This document shows, in pieces, positions 1 through 8,879 of a stretch of DNA of 49,902 nt. Location: NCBI GenBank assembly GCA_963170165.1, contig CAUJGQ010000144.1:1-49902 (forward strand). The letters are read 5' to 3'. A program made the position numbers and the translations under genes. The stretch comes from Chloroflexota bacterium. GTDB taxonomy: Bacteria > Chloroflexota > Dehalococcoidia > CAUJGQ01. Under the pieces are notes generated by a model. That model saw only the letters and a list, made by a program, of their open reading frames with translations. It did not search any database and had not been told where the DNA came from. The first letter of the stretch is position 1. Each line of letters begins with the position of its first letter.

Positions 1-68
1 GTAGCTCAGATGGATAGAGCAGCCGCCTCCTAAGCGGCAGGTCGGCCGTTCGAATCGGCCCGGGGATA
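1..68 (+). tRNA. tRNA-Arg (anticodon CCT), 5' end cut by window edge
   Basis: Cloverleaf read directly. The D arm pairs GCTC with GAGC. The anticodon stem GCCGC/GCGGC (22-26/34-38) closes the loop CTCCTAA, giving anticodon CCT at 29-31, which decodes AGG. The T stem GGCCG/CGGCC (44-48/56-60) closes the loop TTCGAAT. The 3' acceptor strand CGGGGAT is at 61-67, with discriminator A at 68. Only the last base of the 5' acceptor strand is inside the window. The following bases are CCG, so CCA appears not to be encoded. Confidence 0.95.
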
Positions 69-116
69 CCGCTGCAACGCCCCCCATCCCTGGAGAGGCG
101 CCGTGCCTGCTTGGGA

Positions 117-332
117 CTATGGGGCGGCAGCCCGGCTACCCGCGGCGGGCTCTCGCGGCTGGAGCACCTGTTCCCAGCGGCCATCAAACGCCGTCCGCCG
201 CCGTGCACGTGTGCCCCACACCGTGCCACATGCCGGGCAACGCGCCGATTCGCTGTTCGGCCCGGCGCTCAGATCGATCTCCCACTCAATCGTTCGGTTA
301 GCCCGGCACCGGGCACACCACCGCTCCGCCAT
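117..332 (-). CDS. small zinc-ribbon protein
   Basis: A 71-residue protein of unknown role. Two CxxC knuckles (CARC near residue 6 and CPAC near residue 32) form a rubredoxin-like zinc ribbon, and the C-terminal half is Arg/Ala-rich and probably disordered. The ATG at 332 has a GGGAGG ribosome site 6 bases upstream. An overlapping GTG at 335 is also possible. The start sits on the stop of the upstream membrane-protein gene, so the two are translationally coupled and probably work together. The zinc ribbon is seen; the function is not known to me. Confidence 0.6.
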   Translation of the reverse strand: MAERWCARCRANRTIEWEIDLSAGPNSESARCPACGTVWGTRARRRTAFDGRWEQVLQPREPAAGSRAAAP

Positions 333-880
333 CACACACCTCCCATTGCCGGGCTCACGCGCCGCCGCAGCAGGCTACGACCGGCAGCCGGTTGCGGCGC
401 AGGTACGCTGCTCCACTCTGCCGGTGGCCGGCGCGCGATCTCAACGCCACCTGGGCCGAACACGCGCAGCTCCTCATCCGGGTGCTGCCGCCTCCATGCG
501 CTCATCGCAGCCAGTAGATCAGCAGCTGCAGTGAAATCCGCGATAGCGGCCGGCGCCTCATCTGGCAGCCGCACGGCGATCAGCGTGAACACAAGATCCT
601 CAGGCTCAGCGGAAAACGCCGTCACATCATCGACCTCATCGACGTGCTCATGGGCGGGGCGCGGCCGGGCATAGCCAACCACCGACAGGGCGAGCGCGGC
701 CACCCCGCCTGTGAAGAACAGTGCGTGCGCCCACTCCAGAGCGCCGGGCAGCGTCCCGCCTGCGCCCGATGGTGGCTGCAGGGCAATAGAGAGCGACACC
801 ACAAGTAGCAGCGCTGCTGATAGCGCCACGGCGTACAGTGGATAGGCTGCGCCCCAGCGCAACCGCGCGAGCATGTTCAC
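332..880 (-). CDS. hypothetical membrane protein with two N-terminal TM helices
   Basis: A 182-residue protein. Hydrophobic helices lie at about residues 13-34 and 48-68. A cytosolic acidic/Ala-rich domain follows, and the tail is basic with RSLLRRR near the end. No family is recognised. The start is GTG at 880, or ATG two codons later; no strong ribosome site precedes either. The gene is coupled through its stop to the downstream zinc-ribbon gene. It diverges from the phosphodiesterase gene across a 233-bp intergenic stretch (881-1113) where I see no other gene. Confidence 0.6.
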   Translation of the reverse strand: MNMLARLRWGAAYPLYAVALSAALLLVVSLSIALQPPSGAGGTLPGALEWAHALFFTGGVAALALSVVGYARPRPAHEHVDEVDDVTAFSAEPEDLVFTLIAVRLPDEAPAAIADFTAAADLLAAMSAWRRQHPDEELRVFGPGGVEIARRPPAEWSSVPAPQPAAGRSLLRRRVSPAMGGV

Positions 881-1113
881 TGGTCGCCCCCGGCAACCAC
901 CCCACGTCGCGTATCCTACGTCAGCCGTTCATTGCGTTTCCACGACACTGAACCAGAATGACGGCCAATTCATTCCCAGCGCCTCGCGTATACTCGTGTT
1001 TACTCGCTCATCATGTTGCGTTGTACGTGGCAGCCGCCAGGCATAACCGCTTGACCGAACGCCGGGCGCCGTCGGTTACCGTAGAGTGCACCCCATCACC
1101 AAGGAGTACCCGG

Positions 1114-1851
1114 ATGTCCTCATTGCCGCTCGTGATCGCGCATGCCGCCTGCAAAGGGCATGCGCCGGAGAACACCTTGGCAGGCATCCGTGCCGCCCTT
1201 GCCCTGGAGGTCGACGCGATTGAAATCGATGTGCATTGCAGCGCGGACCGCGTACCTGTGCTGATGCACGACGCCACCGTGGACCGCACGACTGACGGTA
1301 CGGGCGCCGTTGCGTCGCTGCCGCTGGCGGCACTGCGCACGCTGGACGCGGGGGCGCGCAGCCATGACGGCCGCTTCGCTGGTGAACGCATCCCCACGCT
1401 GGCAGAGACGCTCGACCTAACCCGGGGCCGCTGCCTGCTCATTGTGGAGATCAAGGCTGAGGGCATCGAGCAAGCAGTGTGGGACGTGGTGCAGGATGCG
1501 CCGTCAGAGGTCATGGTCTGGTCCTTCCGCCTTGACGTCGTGCGCCGCATGCGGCAGATCGCTCCCGCGATCCCCAGCTGCCTGCTCTCACCACCGCTTG
1601 ACGGCCGCCCCCCGGAGGGGCTGTTTCGTGCCGCGTTGGAGGGGGGCCAGCAGGGCATCTCGCTGTACCACACCAGCATCGACCGCGCGCTGGTACATGC
1701 CGCCGTACGCCGCGGGCTGACCAGCTTTGCCTGGACCGCCGACGATCCGGCCGACCATGCCCGCCTAATCGGGACGGGCGTGGCCGGCATCGTCACCAAT
1801 GTCCCAGACGTGTTGCTGGGTGTCCTGAGGGCAAGCACCGCTGCCGGCTGA
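1114..1851 (+). CDS. glycerophosphodiester phosphodiesterase
   Basis: A 245-residue GDPD-family TIM barrel, expected to hydrolyse glycerophosphodiesters to glycerol 3-phosphate and an alcohol. Visible family residues are the first His (H10) in IAHAAC, the PENT motif (residues 18-21), EIDVH with metal ligands E37 and D39, and MHD with the catalytic His at 52. The usual HRG at the first His reads HAA, so the Arg next to it is absent. The ATG at 1114 has AAGGAG 7 bases upstream. The frame stays open to 958, but the family N-terminus and the ribosome site favour 1114. There is no signal peptide, so a cytosolic enzyme is likely. Confidence 0.85.
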   Translation: MSSLPLVIAHAACKGHAPENTLAGIRAALALEVDAIEIDVHCSADRVPVLMHDATVDRTTDGTGAVASLPLAALRTLDAGARSHDGRFAGERIPTLAETLDLTRGRCLLIVEIKAEGIEQAVWDVVQDAPSEVMVWSFRLDVVRRMRQIAPAIPSCLLSPPLDGRPPEGLFRAALEGGQQGISLYHTSIDRALVHAAVRRGLTSFAWTADDPADHARLIGTGVAGIVTNVPDVLLGVLRASTAAG

Positions 1852-1932
1852 GCGGGCCGGTTAGCAGGCGGCCATACGCCTGTGCTGCTGGCTCGGTGAC
1901 GGCTACTTCATCCGGGGCATTGTCCGCCGGTG

Positions 1933-1938
1933 TAGAAT
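1933..1938 (+). promoter_or_regulatory. candidate -10 box of the bkd operon
   Basis: TAGAAT lies 74 bases before the lpd start, in the gap after the phosphodiesterase gene. No convincing -35 hexamer sits 16-18 bases upstream. Assignment rests on the -10 similarity and position only. Confidence 0.3.
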
Positions 1939-2011
1939 GGCGACCATACAGGGGTAGCCCGCGTCACGGGCCGCCATCCGCGCCATCCCGGCCGCGGAGC
2001 AGAGGAGCGCT

Positions 2012-3388
2012 GTGGAGCGGTACGACGTCGCCGTTATCGGCGGTGGTTGGGGCGGCTACACCGCGGCCGTGCAGTCTGCCCGCCACGGGCTACGGGTGGC
2101 GCTTGTCGAACGCGACAAGTTGGGTGGCACCTGCCTGCACCGTGGCTGTATCCCTACCAAGGTGATGCTGCAGACCGCCGATGTGCTCGCGCTCGCACGC
2201 CACGCCGCTGACCTGGGTGTCGATATCCCCTCTGCCACGCTGGACTATGACCGGGTGCGCGGGCGGATGGATGAGGTTATCGGTCAGTTATACCGCGGCC
2301 TGCAATCGGTGGTGCGTGCCGCCAAGCTGACGAGCATCACGGGAACTGCACACATCGCCGCCCCTGGCCGTGTCATGGTTGACAGCCAGGAAGAACTAGA
2401 GGCCGGAGCGATCGTGATCGCCACCGGCTCCCGCCCGCGTCCGCTGCCCGGCCTGCCGTTCAACGGTGAGACAGTGGTCAGCAGCGATGATCTCCTGCAG
2501 CGGCAGCGCGTTCCTTCCTCAGTGGTGATCGCCGGCGCCGGCGCGGTGGGCGTTGAGTTTGCGTCGTGCATGGCAGATTTCGGCGCGGCCGTCACGCTGG
2601 TCGAGCTGGCCCCTCGAATCGTGCCGCTGGAGGACCGCGACATCGCGGCCGGGCTGGCGCGGGCCCTGTCAGCACGTGGCATCCGCATCATCACCGGTAG
2701 CAGCGTCGTGGCCGGCGAGGTGGCGCCGGTCGATGGCGGGATGCGTGTCCCCGTGCGCGGCCGTGATCAGGAGCAGGTGCTGGATGCCGAGCTCTTGCTC
2801 GTGGCGGTGGGACGAGCGCCGGTGACCGACGGGCTCGATCTTGAGGCGTTGGGCGTCAAGACCGAGCGCGGCTACGTGGTGGTTGACGATGCGATGCGCA
2901 CGTCGGTTCCGGGCATCTACGCCGTCGGTGATGTGAACGGGGGCCTGCAACTGGCGCATGTCGCCGCCGCCGAGGGGGCGCTTGCCGCTGATGTCATCGC
3001 CGGCAAACCGTCGCCGCCGCTGGCCTATGCGCGTCTGCCCCGCGCCACCTACTGCCGGCCGCAGGTCGCCAGCGCCGGCCTGACCGAAGACGAGGCTGCA
3101 GCCGCAGGCTTCGCAGTCAAGGCCGGCCGTAGCCACTTCCGTGCTAACGGCAAGGCACTGATCGCAGGCGAGCCAGACGGCCTGGTCAAAGTGGTAGCGG
3201 ACGGGGCCACCGGTGATGTGTTGGGCGTCCATATCCTGGGCGCGCACAGCACGGAACTAATCGCCGAAGTGGCGTTGGGTCAGTTACTGAACATGGCGGT
3301 GTGGGAACTGGCGGCAGCGGTTTATCCGCATCCCACGCTGTCGGAAGCGATCGGTGAGGCGGCGGCGGCGGCGGAGCGCCGGTCATGA
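2012..3388 (+). CDS. lpd: dihydrolipoyl dehydrogenase (E3)
   Basis: A 458-residue flavoprotein disulfide reductase that reoxidises dihydrolipoyl groups of the 2-oxoacid dehydrogenase complex with NAD+. The N-terminal FAD fold GGGWGG is at 10-15. The redox pair is C41/C46 in GGTCLHRGC. A second nucleotide-binding GAGAVG lies in the middle, the FAD motif AVGDV precedes the dimerisation domain, and the C-terminal HPTLSE carries the catalytic His-Glu. The start is GTG with AGAGGAG 4 bases upstream. It is the first gene of a four-gene operon with E1 alpha, E1 beta and E2, so it is most likely the E3 of that complex. Confidence 0.95.
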   Translation: MERYDVAVIGGGWGGYTAAVQSARHGLRVALVERDKLGGTCLHRGCIPTKVMLQTADVLALARHAADLGVDIPSATLDYDRVRGRMDEVIGQLYRGLQSVVRAAKLTSITGTAHIAAPGRVMVDSQEELEAGAIVIATGSRPRPLPGLPFNGETVVSSDDLLQRQRVPSSVVIAGAGAVGVEFASCMADFGAAVTLVELAPRIVPLEDRDIAAGLARALSARGIRIITGSSVVAGEVAPVDGGMRVPVRGRDQEQVLDAELLLVAVGRAPVTDGLDLEALGVKTERGYVVVDDAMRTSVPGIYAVGDVNGGLQLAHVAAAEGALAADVIAGKPSPPLAYARLPRATYCRPQVASAGLTEDEAAAAGFAVKAGRSHFRANGKALIAGEPDGLVKVVADGATGDVLGVHILGAHSTELIAEVALGQLLNMAVWELAAAVYPHPTLSEAIGEAAAAAERRS

Positions 3389-3445
3389 GCAGCAGGGCAC
3401 CGGCGGAGCGCGGAGCGCGGCCGTCAGGCACGAAGGAGGCGGCGG

Positions 3446-4489
3446 ATGGCCACGGCACGTGAGTCCGCGCGGCGCAGCACCAAGCAGGGGGCCGAGCCCC
3501 ATGTCGGCATCCCCAATGACCAGTTGCTGAAGATGTACCGGGATATGGTGCTCACACGGCGCGTGACGGACCGCATGATTGCCTTGCAGCGCCAGGGCCG
3601 GGTCGCGTTCTTCATATCCGGGCAGGGGCAGGAGGCAACCCAGGTCGGCGTCACGCATGCTATCAAGCGCGGCACGGACTGGGTGTTCCCCTACTATCGC
3701 GATCAGGGCGTGTGCATCGCACTGGGGATGACCGCGCGCGAGCTGATGCTCGACCTGTTCGGCAAAGCCGAGGGCCCGTGCTCCCACGGCCGGCAGATGC
3801 CCTCGCATTTTGGCCACGCGGCGCTGCGCATGGTCTCCGGCTCCAGCCCGGTTGCCACGCAGACACTCCATGCCGTCGGTTGCGCCCTGGCCGCCAAGCT
3901 CCGGGGGCTGCCCGAGGTGTGCATCACCTCCCTGGGCGAAGGCTCGACCGGCCAGGGCGACTTTCACGAGGCGATGAATTTCGCCGGGGTGCACAAGCTG
4001 CCCGTCATCTTCATCGTGGAGAACAACGGCTACGCCATCTCCCAGCCGCAGTCCAAAGAGATGGCGGTCAAGGACGTGGCTGACCGTGCCGCCGGGTACG
4101 GGTTCCGCGGCTCCGTGGTGGATGGCAACGACATCATGGCCGTCTACCAGACCACGCGCTGGGCCGTAGAGGAGGCCCGCCGCGGTCACGGTCCGTCGCT
4201 GGTCGAGTGCAAGACGTATCGCATCGTCCCGCACTCCTCCTCCGATGATGACCGTCGTTACCGCACGCGCAAGGAGGTCGAGGAGTGGGTGAAGCGTGAC
4301 CCCATTGATCGCTTCCAGAAGTACCTGCTCGGCGCCGGCATCCTGAGCGAAGAGACCGACGAGCAAATGCGGGCGGGCATCGAGGAGGAAGTGACCGACG
4401 CGGTGCGCTATGCCGAGCAGGCGGCGGATCCGGATCCCGCCGAAGCGCTCAAGCACGTCTATGCCCACCAGCCGACCGGCTTCCCCTAG
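3446..4489 (+). CDS. bkdA: branched-chain 2-oxoacid dehydrogenase E1 alpha subunit
   Basis: A 347-residue thiamine-diphosphate E1 alpha subunit. With E1 beta it decarboxylates branched-chain 2-oxoacids from Val, Leu and Ile and acylates the E2 lipoyl arm. The ThDP motif starts GEGSTGQGD and ends ENNGYAIS. The YR pair for ThDP is in YYRDQG. HSSSDDDRRYRT matches the phosphorylation-loop region typical of branched-chain rather than pyruvate E1 alpha. The start ATG has AAGGAGG 6 bases upstream. It lies 57 bp after lpd and 75 bp before E1 beta. A pyruvate or acetoin substrate cannot be excluded from sequence alone. Confidence 0.9.
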   Translation: MATARESARRSTKQGAEPHVGIPNDQLLKMYRDMVLTRRVTDRMIALQRQGRVAFFISGQGQEATQVGVTHAIKRGTDWVFPYYRDQGVCIALGMTARELMLDLFGKAEGPCSHGRQMPSHFGHAALRMVSGSSPVATQTLHAVGCALAAKLRGLPEVCITSLGEGSTGQGDFHEAMNFAGVHKLPVIFIVENNGYAISQPQSKEMAVKDVADRAAGYGFRGSVVDGNDIMAVYQTTRWAVEEARRGHGPSLVECKTYRIVPHSSSDDDRRYRTRKEVEEWVKRDPIDRFQKYLLGAGILSEETDEQMRAGIEEEVTDAVRYAEQAADPDPAEALKHVYAHQPTGFP

Positions 4490-4564
4490 GCGCCGGCCGC
4501 TGAGACGAAAGGAGGGGGCAGCGGCCTGCCGCCATCGCGGGCCGGCGGGCCACTGCCCGGCGCC

Positions 4565-5545
4565 ATGCCCGTACGCAGCGTTCTTGAGGCGATTCGCGAC
4601 GCGCTCCGCGAGGAAATGGCCGACGATGAGCGCGTGTTCATTCTCGGCGAGGACGTCGAAGAGGGCGGCGTGTTTCGCGCCACCGATGGGCTATTGGAGA
4701 AGTTTGGCGCCGAGCGCGTGATGGATACGCCGCTGGCCGAGTCCAGCATCATCGGCGTAGCAATCGGCGCCTCACTCAACGGCCTGTTGCCGGTGGCCGA
4801 AATCCAATTCGCCGACTTCATCCTGCCGGCCGTCAACCAGCTGATCAGCGAGGCAGCCAAGCTACGGTACCGCTCGGCCGGGGACTTCACCTGCCCCATG
4901 ACCGTGCGCTCTCCCTATGGTGGCGGCATCCGCGGCGGGCTGTATCACTCCCAGTGCGTGGAGGCGCTGTTTGCCCACGTGCCCGGGCTGAAGATCGTCT
5001 GCCCATCCACGCCGTATGACTACAAGGGCCTGCTCAAGGCGGCAATCCGCGACCCTGACCCCGTGCTGTTCTTCGAGCACAAGAAGACCTATCACCTGCT
5101 GCGGGGCGAAGTGCCGGATCGCGACTTCACCGTACCCATCGGCAAGGCGGAAGTGCGCCGCCGGGGCGACGACCTCACCGTCTTTAGCTACGGATTGGCC
5201 GCCCACTACACCATGGAGGCAGCCGAGCGGCTCTCCGGAGAGGGTATCCAGGCGACTGTGGTGGACCTGCGCACAATCCAGCCGCTGGACCGGGCCACCA
5301 TCATCGACGAGGCCAAGGCGACCGGCAAGATACTGATCGTCCACGAGGACAACCTGACAGGCGGCGTCGGCGCTGAGATAGCAGCCACCATCGCACAGGC
5401 GGCATTTGAGTACCTGGATGCGCCGATCATGCGTCTGGCCGGGCCGGATGTGCCCGCCGTCCCGTACGCCCAGGCGCTGGAAGACTGGTACATGCTCAAC
5501 ACCGACAAAATCGCCGATGCCATGCGCCGGCTGGCTGCATATTAG
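4565..5545 (+). CDS. bkdB: branched-chain 2-oxoacid dehydrogenase E1 beta subunit
   Basis: A 326-residue transketolase-like beta subunit forming the alpha2beta2 E1 with the preceding gene. The family N-terminus AIRDALREEM is followed by ILGEDV. DTPLAES carries the catalytic-loop Glu, EIQFADFI is typical, and SPYGGG carries the potassium/ThDP-binding region. The C-terminal transketolase domain includes HEDN. The ATG at 4565 fits the family start but has no ribosome site nearby. A strong AAAGGAGG (4508-4515) lies about 50 bases upstream, and an in-frame CTG at 4526 sits 10 bases after it, so a 13-residue longer N-terminus is possible. Confidence 0.9.
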   Translation: MPVRSVLEAIRDALREEMADDERVFILGEDVEEGGVFRATDGLLEKFGAERVMDTPLAESSIIGVAIGASLNGLLPVAEIQFADFILPAVNQLISEAAKLRYRSAGDFTCPMTVRSPYGGGIRGGLYHSQCVEALFAHVPGLKIVCPSTPYDYKGLLKAAIRDPDPVLFFEHKKTYHLLRGEVPDRDFTVPIGKAEVRRRGDDLTVFSYGLAAHYTMEAAERLSGEGIQATVVDLRTIQPLDRATIIDEAKATGKILIVHEDNLTGGVGAEIAATIAQAAFEYLDAPIMRLAGPDVPAVPYAQALEDWYMLNTDKIADAMRRLAAY

Positions 5546-5575
5546 ATCGCCCATCCCCGCGCCCGGAGGTCAGCG

Positions 5576-6889
5576 ATGCCCGCGTTTGTCATGCCACAGC
5601 TCGGTGAGAGCGATGTCGAGGGCACGGTGCTGCGCTGGCTCAAGCAGCCGGGCGAGCATGTCCGCGCCGACGAGCCGCTGGTTGAGGTGGAAACCGAGAA
5701 GGTCAACGTCGAGATCCCATCGCCATTCGAAGGCACGCTCACTTCCGTCCTGGTGCAGGAGGGCGAAACCGTCCCCGTCGGCGCGACGCTGGCAGTGATT
5801 GGCGCCGCCACGGCGGAGGAGATGTCCGCAGTGCCGCCGCCGGTCCCGACGCCTGCACCGGAGCCGGCGGCCGTCACCGCCCCACCGGCCGCCGCCCGCA
5901 ATGGTGCGACGCCCCCGGTGCCCCCTGCCGTGGCCCAACCCGATGGTGGCCGCTACTCACCCGCCGTGCTGCGGCTGGCCTCGGAGCACCAGGTCGACCT
6001 GAACCGAATCCGAGGCACCGGCATGAACGGCCGGGTGACGCGCAAGGATGTCCAGGCGTACATCGATAGCGGCGGGCTACGCGGGGCAGCGGTCTCGCCA
6101 CCGGCGGTGGTGGCCGCGCCGGTGGCCGCTCCTGCGGTTGAGCTTCCACAGCCGGCCACGCCGCCACCTGCCACACCGGCACCGGCCGCCACAGATGAGG
6201 AGATCGTCAAGCCCAGCGCCACACGTCTAACCATCGCGCGCAATATGCTGCGCGCCGCCCAGAGTATCCCCGCCGCCTGGATGGTGGTCGAGGTCGATGT
6301 CACCAAGCTCGTGCGGTTGCGAACGGCGCTCAAAGAGGAATTCGAGCGACGCGAAGGAGTGTCGCTAAGCTATCTGCCGTTCGTCATCAAAGCGCTGGCC
6401 GAGACGCTAAAAGAACACCCGATGCTCAACAGCCAGTGGCGCGACGATCAGATCGTGCTTAAGAAGCGGGTGAACATCGGTATTGCCGTCGGCTCTGACG
6501 AGGGTCTGGTCGTACCCAACATCCACGACGCTGACCGGCTGTCCATCGCCGGGCTGGCGCATGCCGTCGTTGACCTGGCAGAGCGCGCGCGGACACGCAG
6601 ACTGCGGCTGGAGGATGTCCAAGGTGGGACATTCACGCTGGACAACACCGGGGTGTTCGGCAGTGTGGTCAGCCAGCCGATCATCAACCCGCCGCAGTGC
6701 GCCATTCTCAGCACCGAGGCAATCATCAAGCGGCCGGTGGCCGTTGACGACGCCATCGCCATCCGCTCGCTGATGAACCTGTGCATCTCATTCGACCACC
6801 GCATCGTCGATGGCAGTCACGTTGGCCCGTTCATGCAGGCGATCAAACGGCGGTTAGAGGCGTACGGCCCGGAGACAGGTGTGTATTGA
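5576..6889 (+). CDS. bkdC: dihydrolipoamide acyltransferase (E2 of branched-chain complex)
   Basis: A 437-residue E2 core protein that moves acyl groups from lipoate to CoA. The single lipoyl domain (about 1-76) carries the lipoylated lysine K42 in ETEKVNVEI. Ala/Pro-rich linkers flank an E3-binding domain (YSPAVLRLA...GRVTRKDV, about 123-163). The catalytic domain from about 210 ends in DHRIVDG, with the catalytic His near 408 and Asp near 412. The ATG has CGGAGG 8 bases upstream. Its position as fourth gene completes a self-sufficient E3-E1-E2 operon. Confidence 0.93.
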   Translation: MPAFVMPQLGESDVEGTVLRWLKQPGEHVRADEPLVEVETEKVNVEIPSPFEGTLTSVLVQEGETVPVGATLAVIGAATAEEMSAVPPPVPTPAPEPAAVTAPPAAARNGATPPVPPAVAQPDGGRYSPAVLRLASEHQVDLNRIRGTGMNGRVTRKDVQAYIDSGGLRGAAVSPPAVVAAPVAAPAVELPQPATPPPATPAPAATDEEIVKPSATRLTIARNMLRAAQSIPAAWMVVEVDVTKLVRLRTALKEEFERREGVSLSYLPFVIKALAETLKEHPMLNSQWRDDQIVLKKRVNIGIAVGSDEGLVVPNIHDADRLSIAGLAHAVVDLAERARTRRLRLEDVQGGTFTLDNTGVFGSVVSQPIINPPQCAILSTEAIIKRPVAVDDAIAIRSLMNLCISFDHRIVDGSHVGPFMQAIKRRLEAYGPETGVY

Positions 6890-6890
6890 T

Positions 6891-6934
6891 GGCGGGCCGG
6901 TGAGGAGCGATCTGCCGCACCCCGCCGGCCCGCC
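6891..6934. terminator. bidirectional terminator between bkdC and the S9 peptidase
   Basis: A 10-bp perfect stem, GGCGGGCCGG (6891-6900) with CCGGCCCGCC (6925-6934), encloses a 24-nt loop. It lies just after the bkdC stop and 2 bases before the convergent peptidase stop. There is no U-tract, as is common in high-GC genomes. Confidence 0.5.
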
Positions 6935-6936
6935 GG

Positions 6937-8757
6937 TTACAGCGCCCGCTCGAAGAAGTCCACCATCAGCTTGACGGCCCGAAGCCGCTGCTCGGCATCG
7001 GTGCTGCCGTGGCCCTCGTCGGCGAACTCCACATACTCAAAGTCCTCACCGGCCGTTCGCCCGGCCGCCAGCAGCGCGTCGCGGAACACGCGCGCCTGCT
7101 CAATCGGGCAGCGCGGGTCATTCGCGCCGTGAAGGATCAGCAGGTTTGCTCTCAGGTTGGCGGCATGGGTCAACGCGCTGCGCTCCCGCCACAGGGCCGC
7201 GTTCCCCTCGGGATCGCCCATCTGTTGTCGCAGATAATACTTGAAGTGCTCCATCGAATGGTCGTACAGCAGCTTCAGATCCGTGATGCCAACCCACGCA
7301 ACCCCCGCTTTCCACAGCTCGGGGCGGCGGGTGGTAGCGATGTACGTCATGTAACCACCGTAGCTGCCGCCGAAGACGCCAATGCGCTCCGGATCCACGT
7401 ACGGCAATGCCCGCAGGTACTCCGCGCCCGCCACGATGTCATCGAGGTCGCCACCGCCCCAGTCGTGGCGGTTCGCCTCACGATAAGCGCGGCCGTAGCC
7501 GGTGCTGCCGCGCGGGTTCGGCTCCAGCACCACATAGCCCGCGCTGACGAGATACTGCGCGAAAGGGTCAAATCCCCGAAAGAACTGTGCCGTAGGCCCG
7601 CCGTGCACATTGACGACCGCAGGCAGGCGGGCTCCTGGCGCCGCATCACGCGGGCGGTAGAGCAGCGCCGGGACGCGTGTGCCGTCTGCCGAGCTGTACC
7701 AGACATGCTCGGAGGGCACAAAGGCGGCCGGATCAATACTGCCGTACGCCGGCCGCAGCAGTTCGGTCGTGCTGCCATCGGTTAGGCGGTACAGCAATAG
7801 CGCTGGTCGCGCCGTCTCGCTGGTGTAGGAGACGACCAGCGCAGTGCCACCCAACGCGAAGTCCGTGCCGGCCGCCACGCCCGGGGGGAGGTCCAGTAGC
7901 CGGCGCTCGCCGGTAGCGACCTCATACAGCACCGGCCGGATCTGGCTGTCTCGGTTCTGGATACAAGCCAGCCAGCGGCCGTCCTTGGAGAAGCCCGCCG
8001 CTGACTCGCTGGACCCGGCTTCGCTCAGCCAGCGGAGATCGCCAGTTGCCAGTTCGAGCAGACCGGCACGGTTATCACCCGTGGCATCGGACACGACCGC
8101 CAGATAGCGGCCATCCGGCGACCAATCCGCGATTGACTCGCGGGTCCCTTCGCTGACGCGGAACACCATGCGCTGACCGCTGCCATCGGCGTTCATCACG
8201 TAACCATCGGCGTTGCCGAGGTCAGCCGACTCGTTCGTGTTGTAGGCAATCATCGCACCATCAGGGCTGTAGACTGCCGACTGGACGGGGAAGCGATAGC
8301 TGGTCAGGCGCTGGTAGTCGCTGCCATCTGGACGGATCCGCCACAGATTCATCTGGCCTTCGCGGTTCGTGGCGACGACCAACCACTGATCATCAGGGCT
8401 GAACTGGACCGGATACTCCTGGCAGCCAGGATGGTCGGTCAGCCGCGATACTTCACCGGAGGCGGCATCGATGGCATAGAGGTCATGTTGCTCGTTGCCG
8501 TCGAGATCTTTGCTGAATACGATGCGGTCACCGGCCCGGTTCCACACGAACCCAGCATGCAGCGCACGCGGCACCTCACCATGGCTCAGCTGCCGCGCCT
8601 CGCCATTGGGGAGATCGATCGTGTACATCTCCATGCGCCCGGAATGATCAGCGTAGTAGGCCAGGCGGGTGCCCTGCTCATTGACCGCCGGCATGTAGTA
8701 ATTCGGCAGCCGCACCAGCTCGTCGAGCGGCAGCCTGCTTTGTGAAGTCGCGGTCAT
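6937..8757 (-). CDS. S9 family prolyl oligopeptidase / acylaminoacyl peptidase
   Basis: A 606-residue serine peptidase of the prolyl oligopeptidase clan, which trims short peptides. The N-terminal ~340 residues form a WD-like beta propeller with repeated SPDG/SPDD-type blades. The alpha/beta hydrolase domain has the nucleophile in GGSYGG (Ser about 465), Asp about 547 in HGANDP, and His about 583 in DEGHGS. No signal peptide is seen, so it is cytosolic. ATG 8757 has GGAGGGG 6 bases upstream and is preferred over the adjacent TTG at 8760. It is a single gene convergent with the bkd operon. Confidence 0.9.
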   Translation of the reverse strand: MTATSQSRLPLDELVRLPNYYMPAVNEQGTRLAYYADHSGRMEMYTIDLPNGEARQLSHGEVPRALHAGFVWNRAGDRIVFSKDLDGNEQHDLYAIDAASGEVSRLTDHPGCQEYPVQFSPDDQWLVVATNREGQMNLWRIRPDGSDYQRLTSYRFPVQSAVYSPDGAMIAYNTNESADLGNADGYVMNADGSGQRMVFRVSEGTRESIADWSPDGRYLAVVSDATGDNRAGLLELATGDLRWLSEAGSSESAAGFSKDGRWLACIQNRDSQIRPVLYEVATGERRLLDLPPGVAAGTDFALGGTALVVSYTSETARPALLLYRLTDGSTTELLRPAYGSIDPAAFVPSEHVWYSSADGTRVPALLYRPRDAAPGARLPAVVNVHGGPTAQFFRGFDPFAQYLVSAGYVVLEPNPRGSTGYGRAYREANRHDWGGGDLDDIVAGAEYLRALPYVDPERIGVFGGSYGGYMTYIATTRRPELWKAGVAWVGITDLKLLYDHSMEHFKYYLRQQMGDPEGNAALWRERSALTHAANLRANLLILHGANDPRCPIEQARVFRDALLAAGRTAGEDFEYVEFADEGHGSTDAEQRLRAVKLMVDFFERAL

Positions 8758-8831
8758 CAACTACCCCTCCAAGGTACCGTGTGCCTGATATGGTACGACG
8801 GTGGCCACGCACGTGGAGACGTGGCGTGGGT

Positions 8832-8837
8832 TACACT
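8832..8837 (+). promoter_or_regulatory. candidate -10 box of the aminotransferase operon
   Basis: TACACT lies 42 bases before the aminotransferase start, between divergent genes. No good -35 hexamer is visible. The same TACACT/TATACT box recurs before several other genes in the window. Confidence 0.35.
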
Positions 8838-8879
8838 GCGACACGGAACCCCCACCAGCCGCAGACAAGGAGCACCGTC

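Noticed and set aside
1-330. tRNA-Arg as an integration site of a mobile element
   Set aside because: No integrase and no repeat of the tRNA 3' end is seen near it, and the phage remnant lies 48 kb away.
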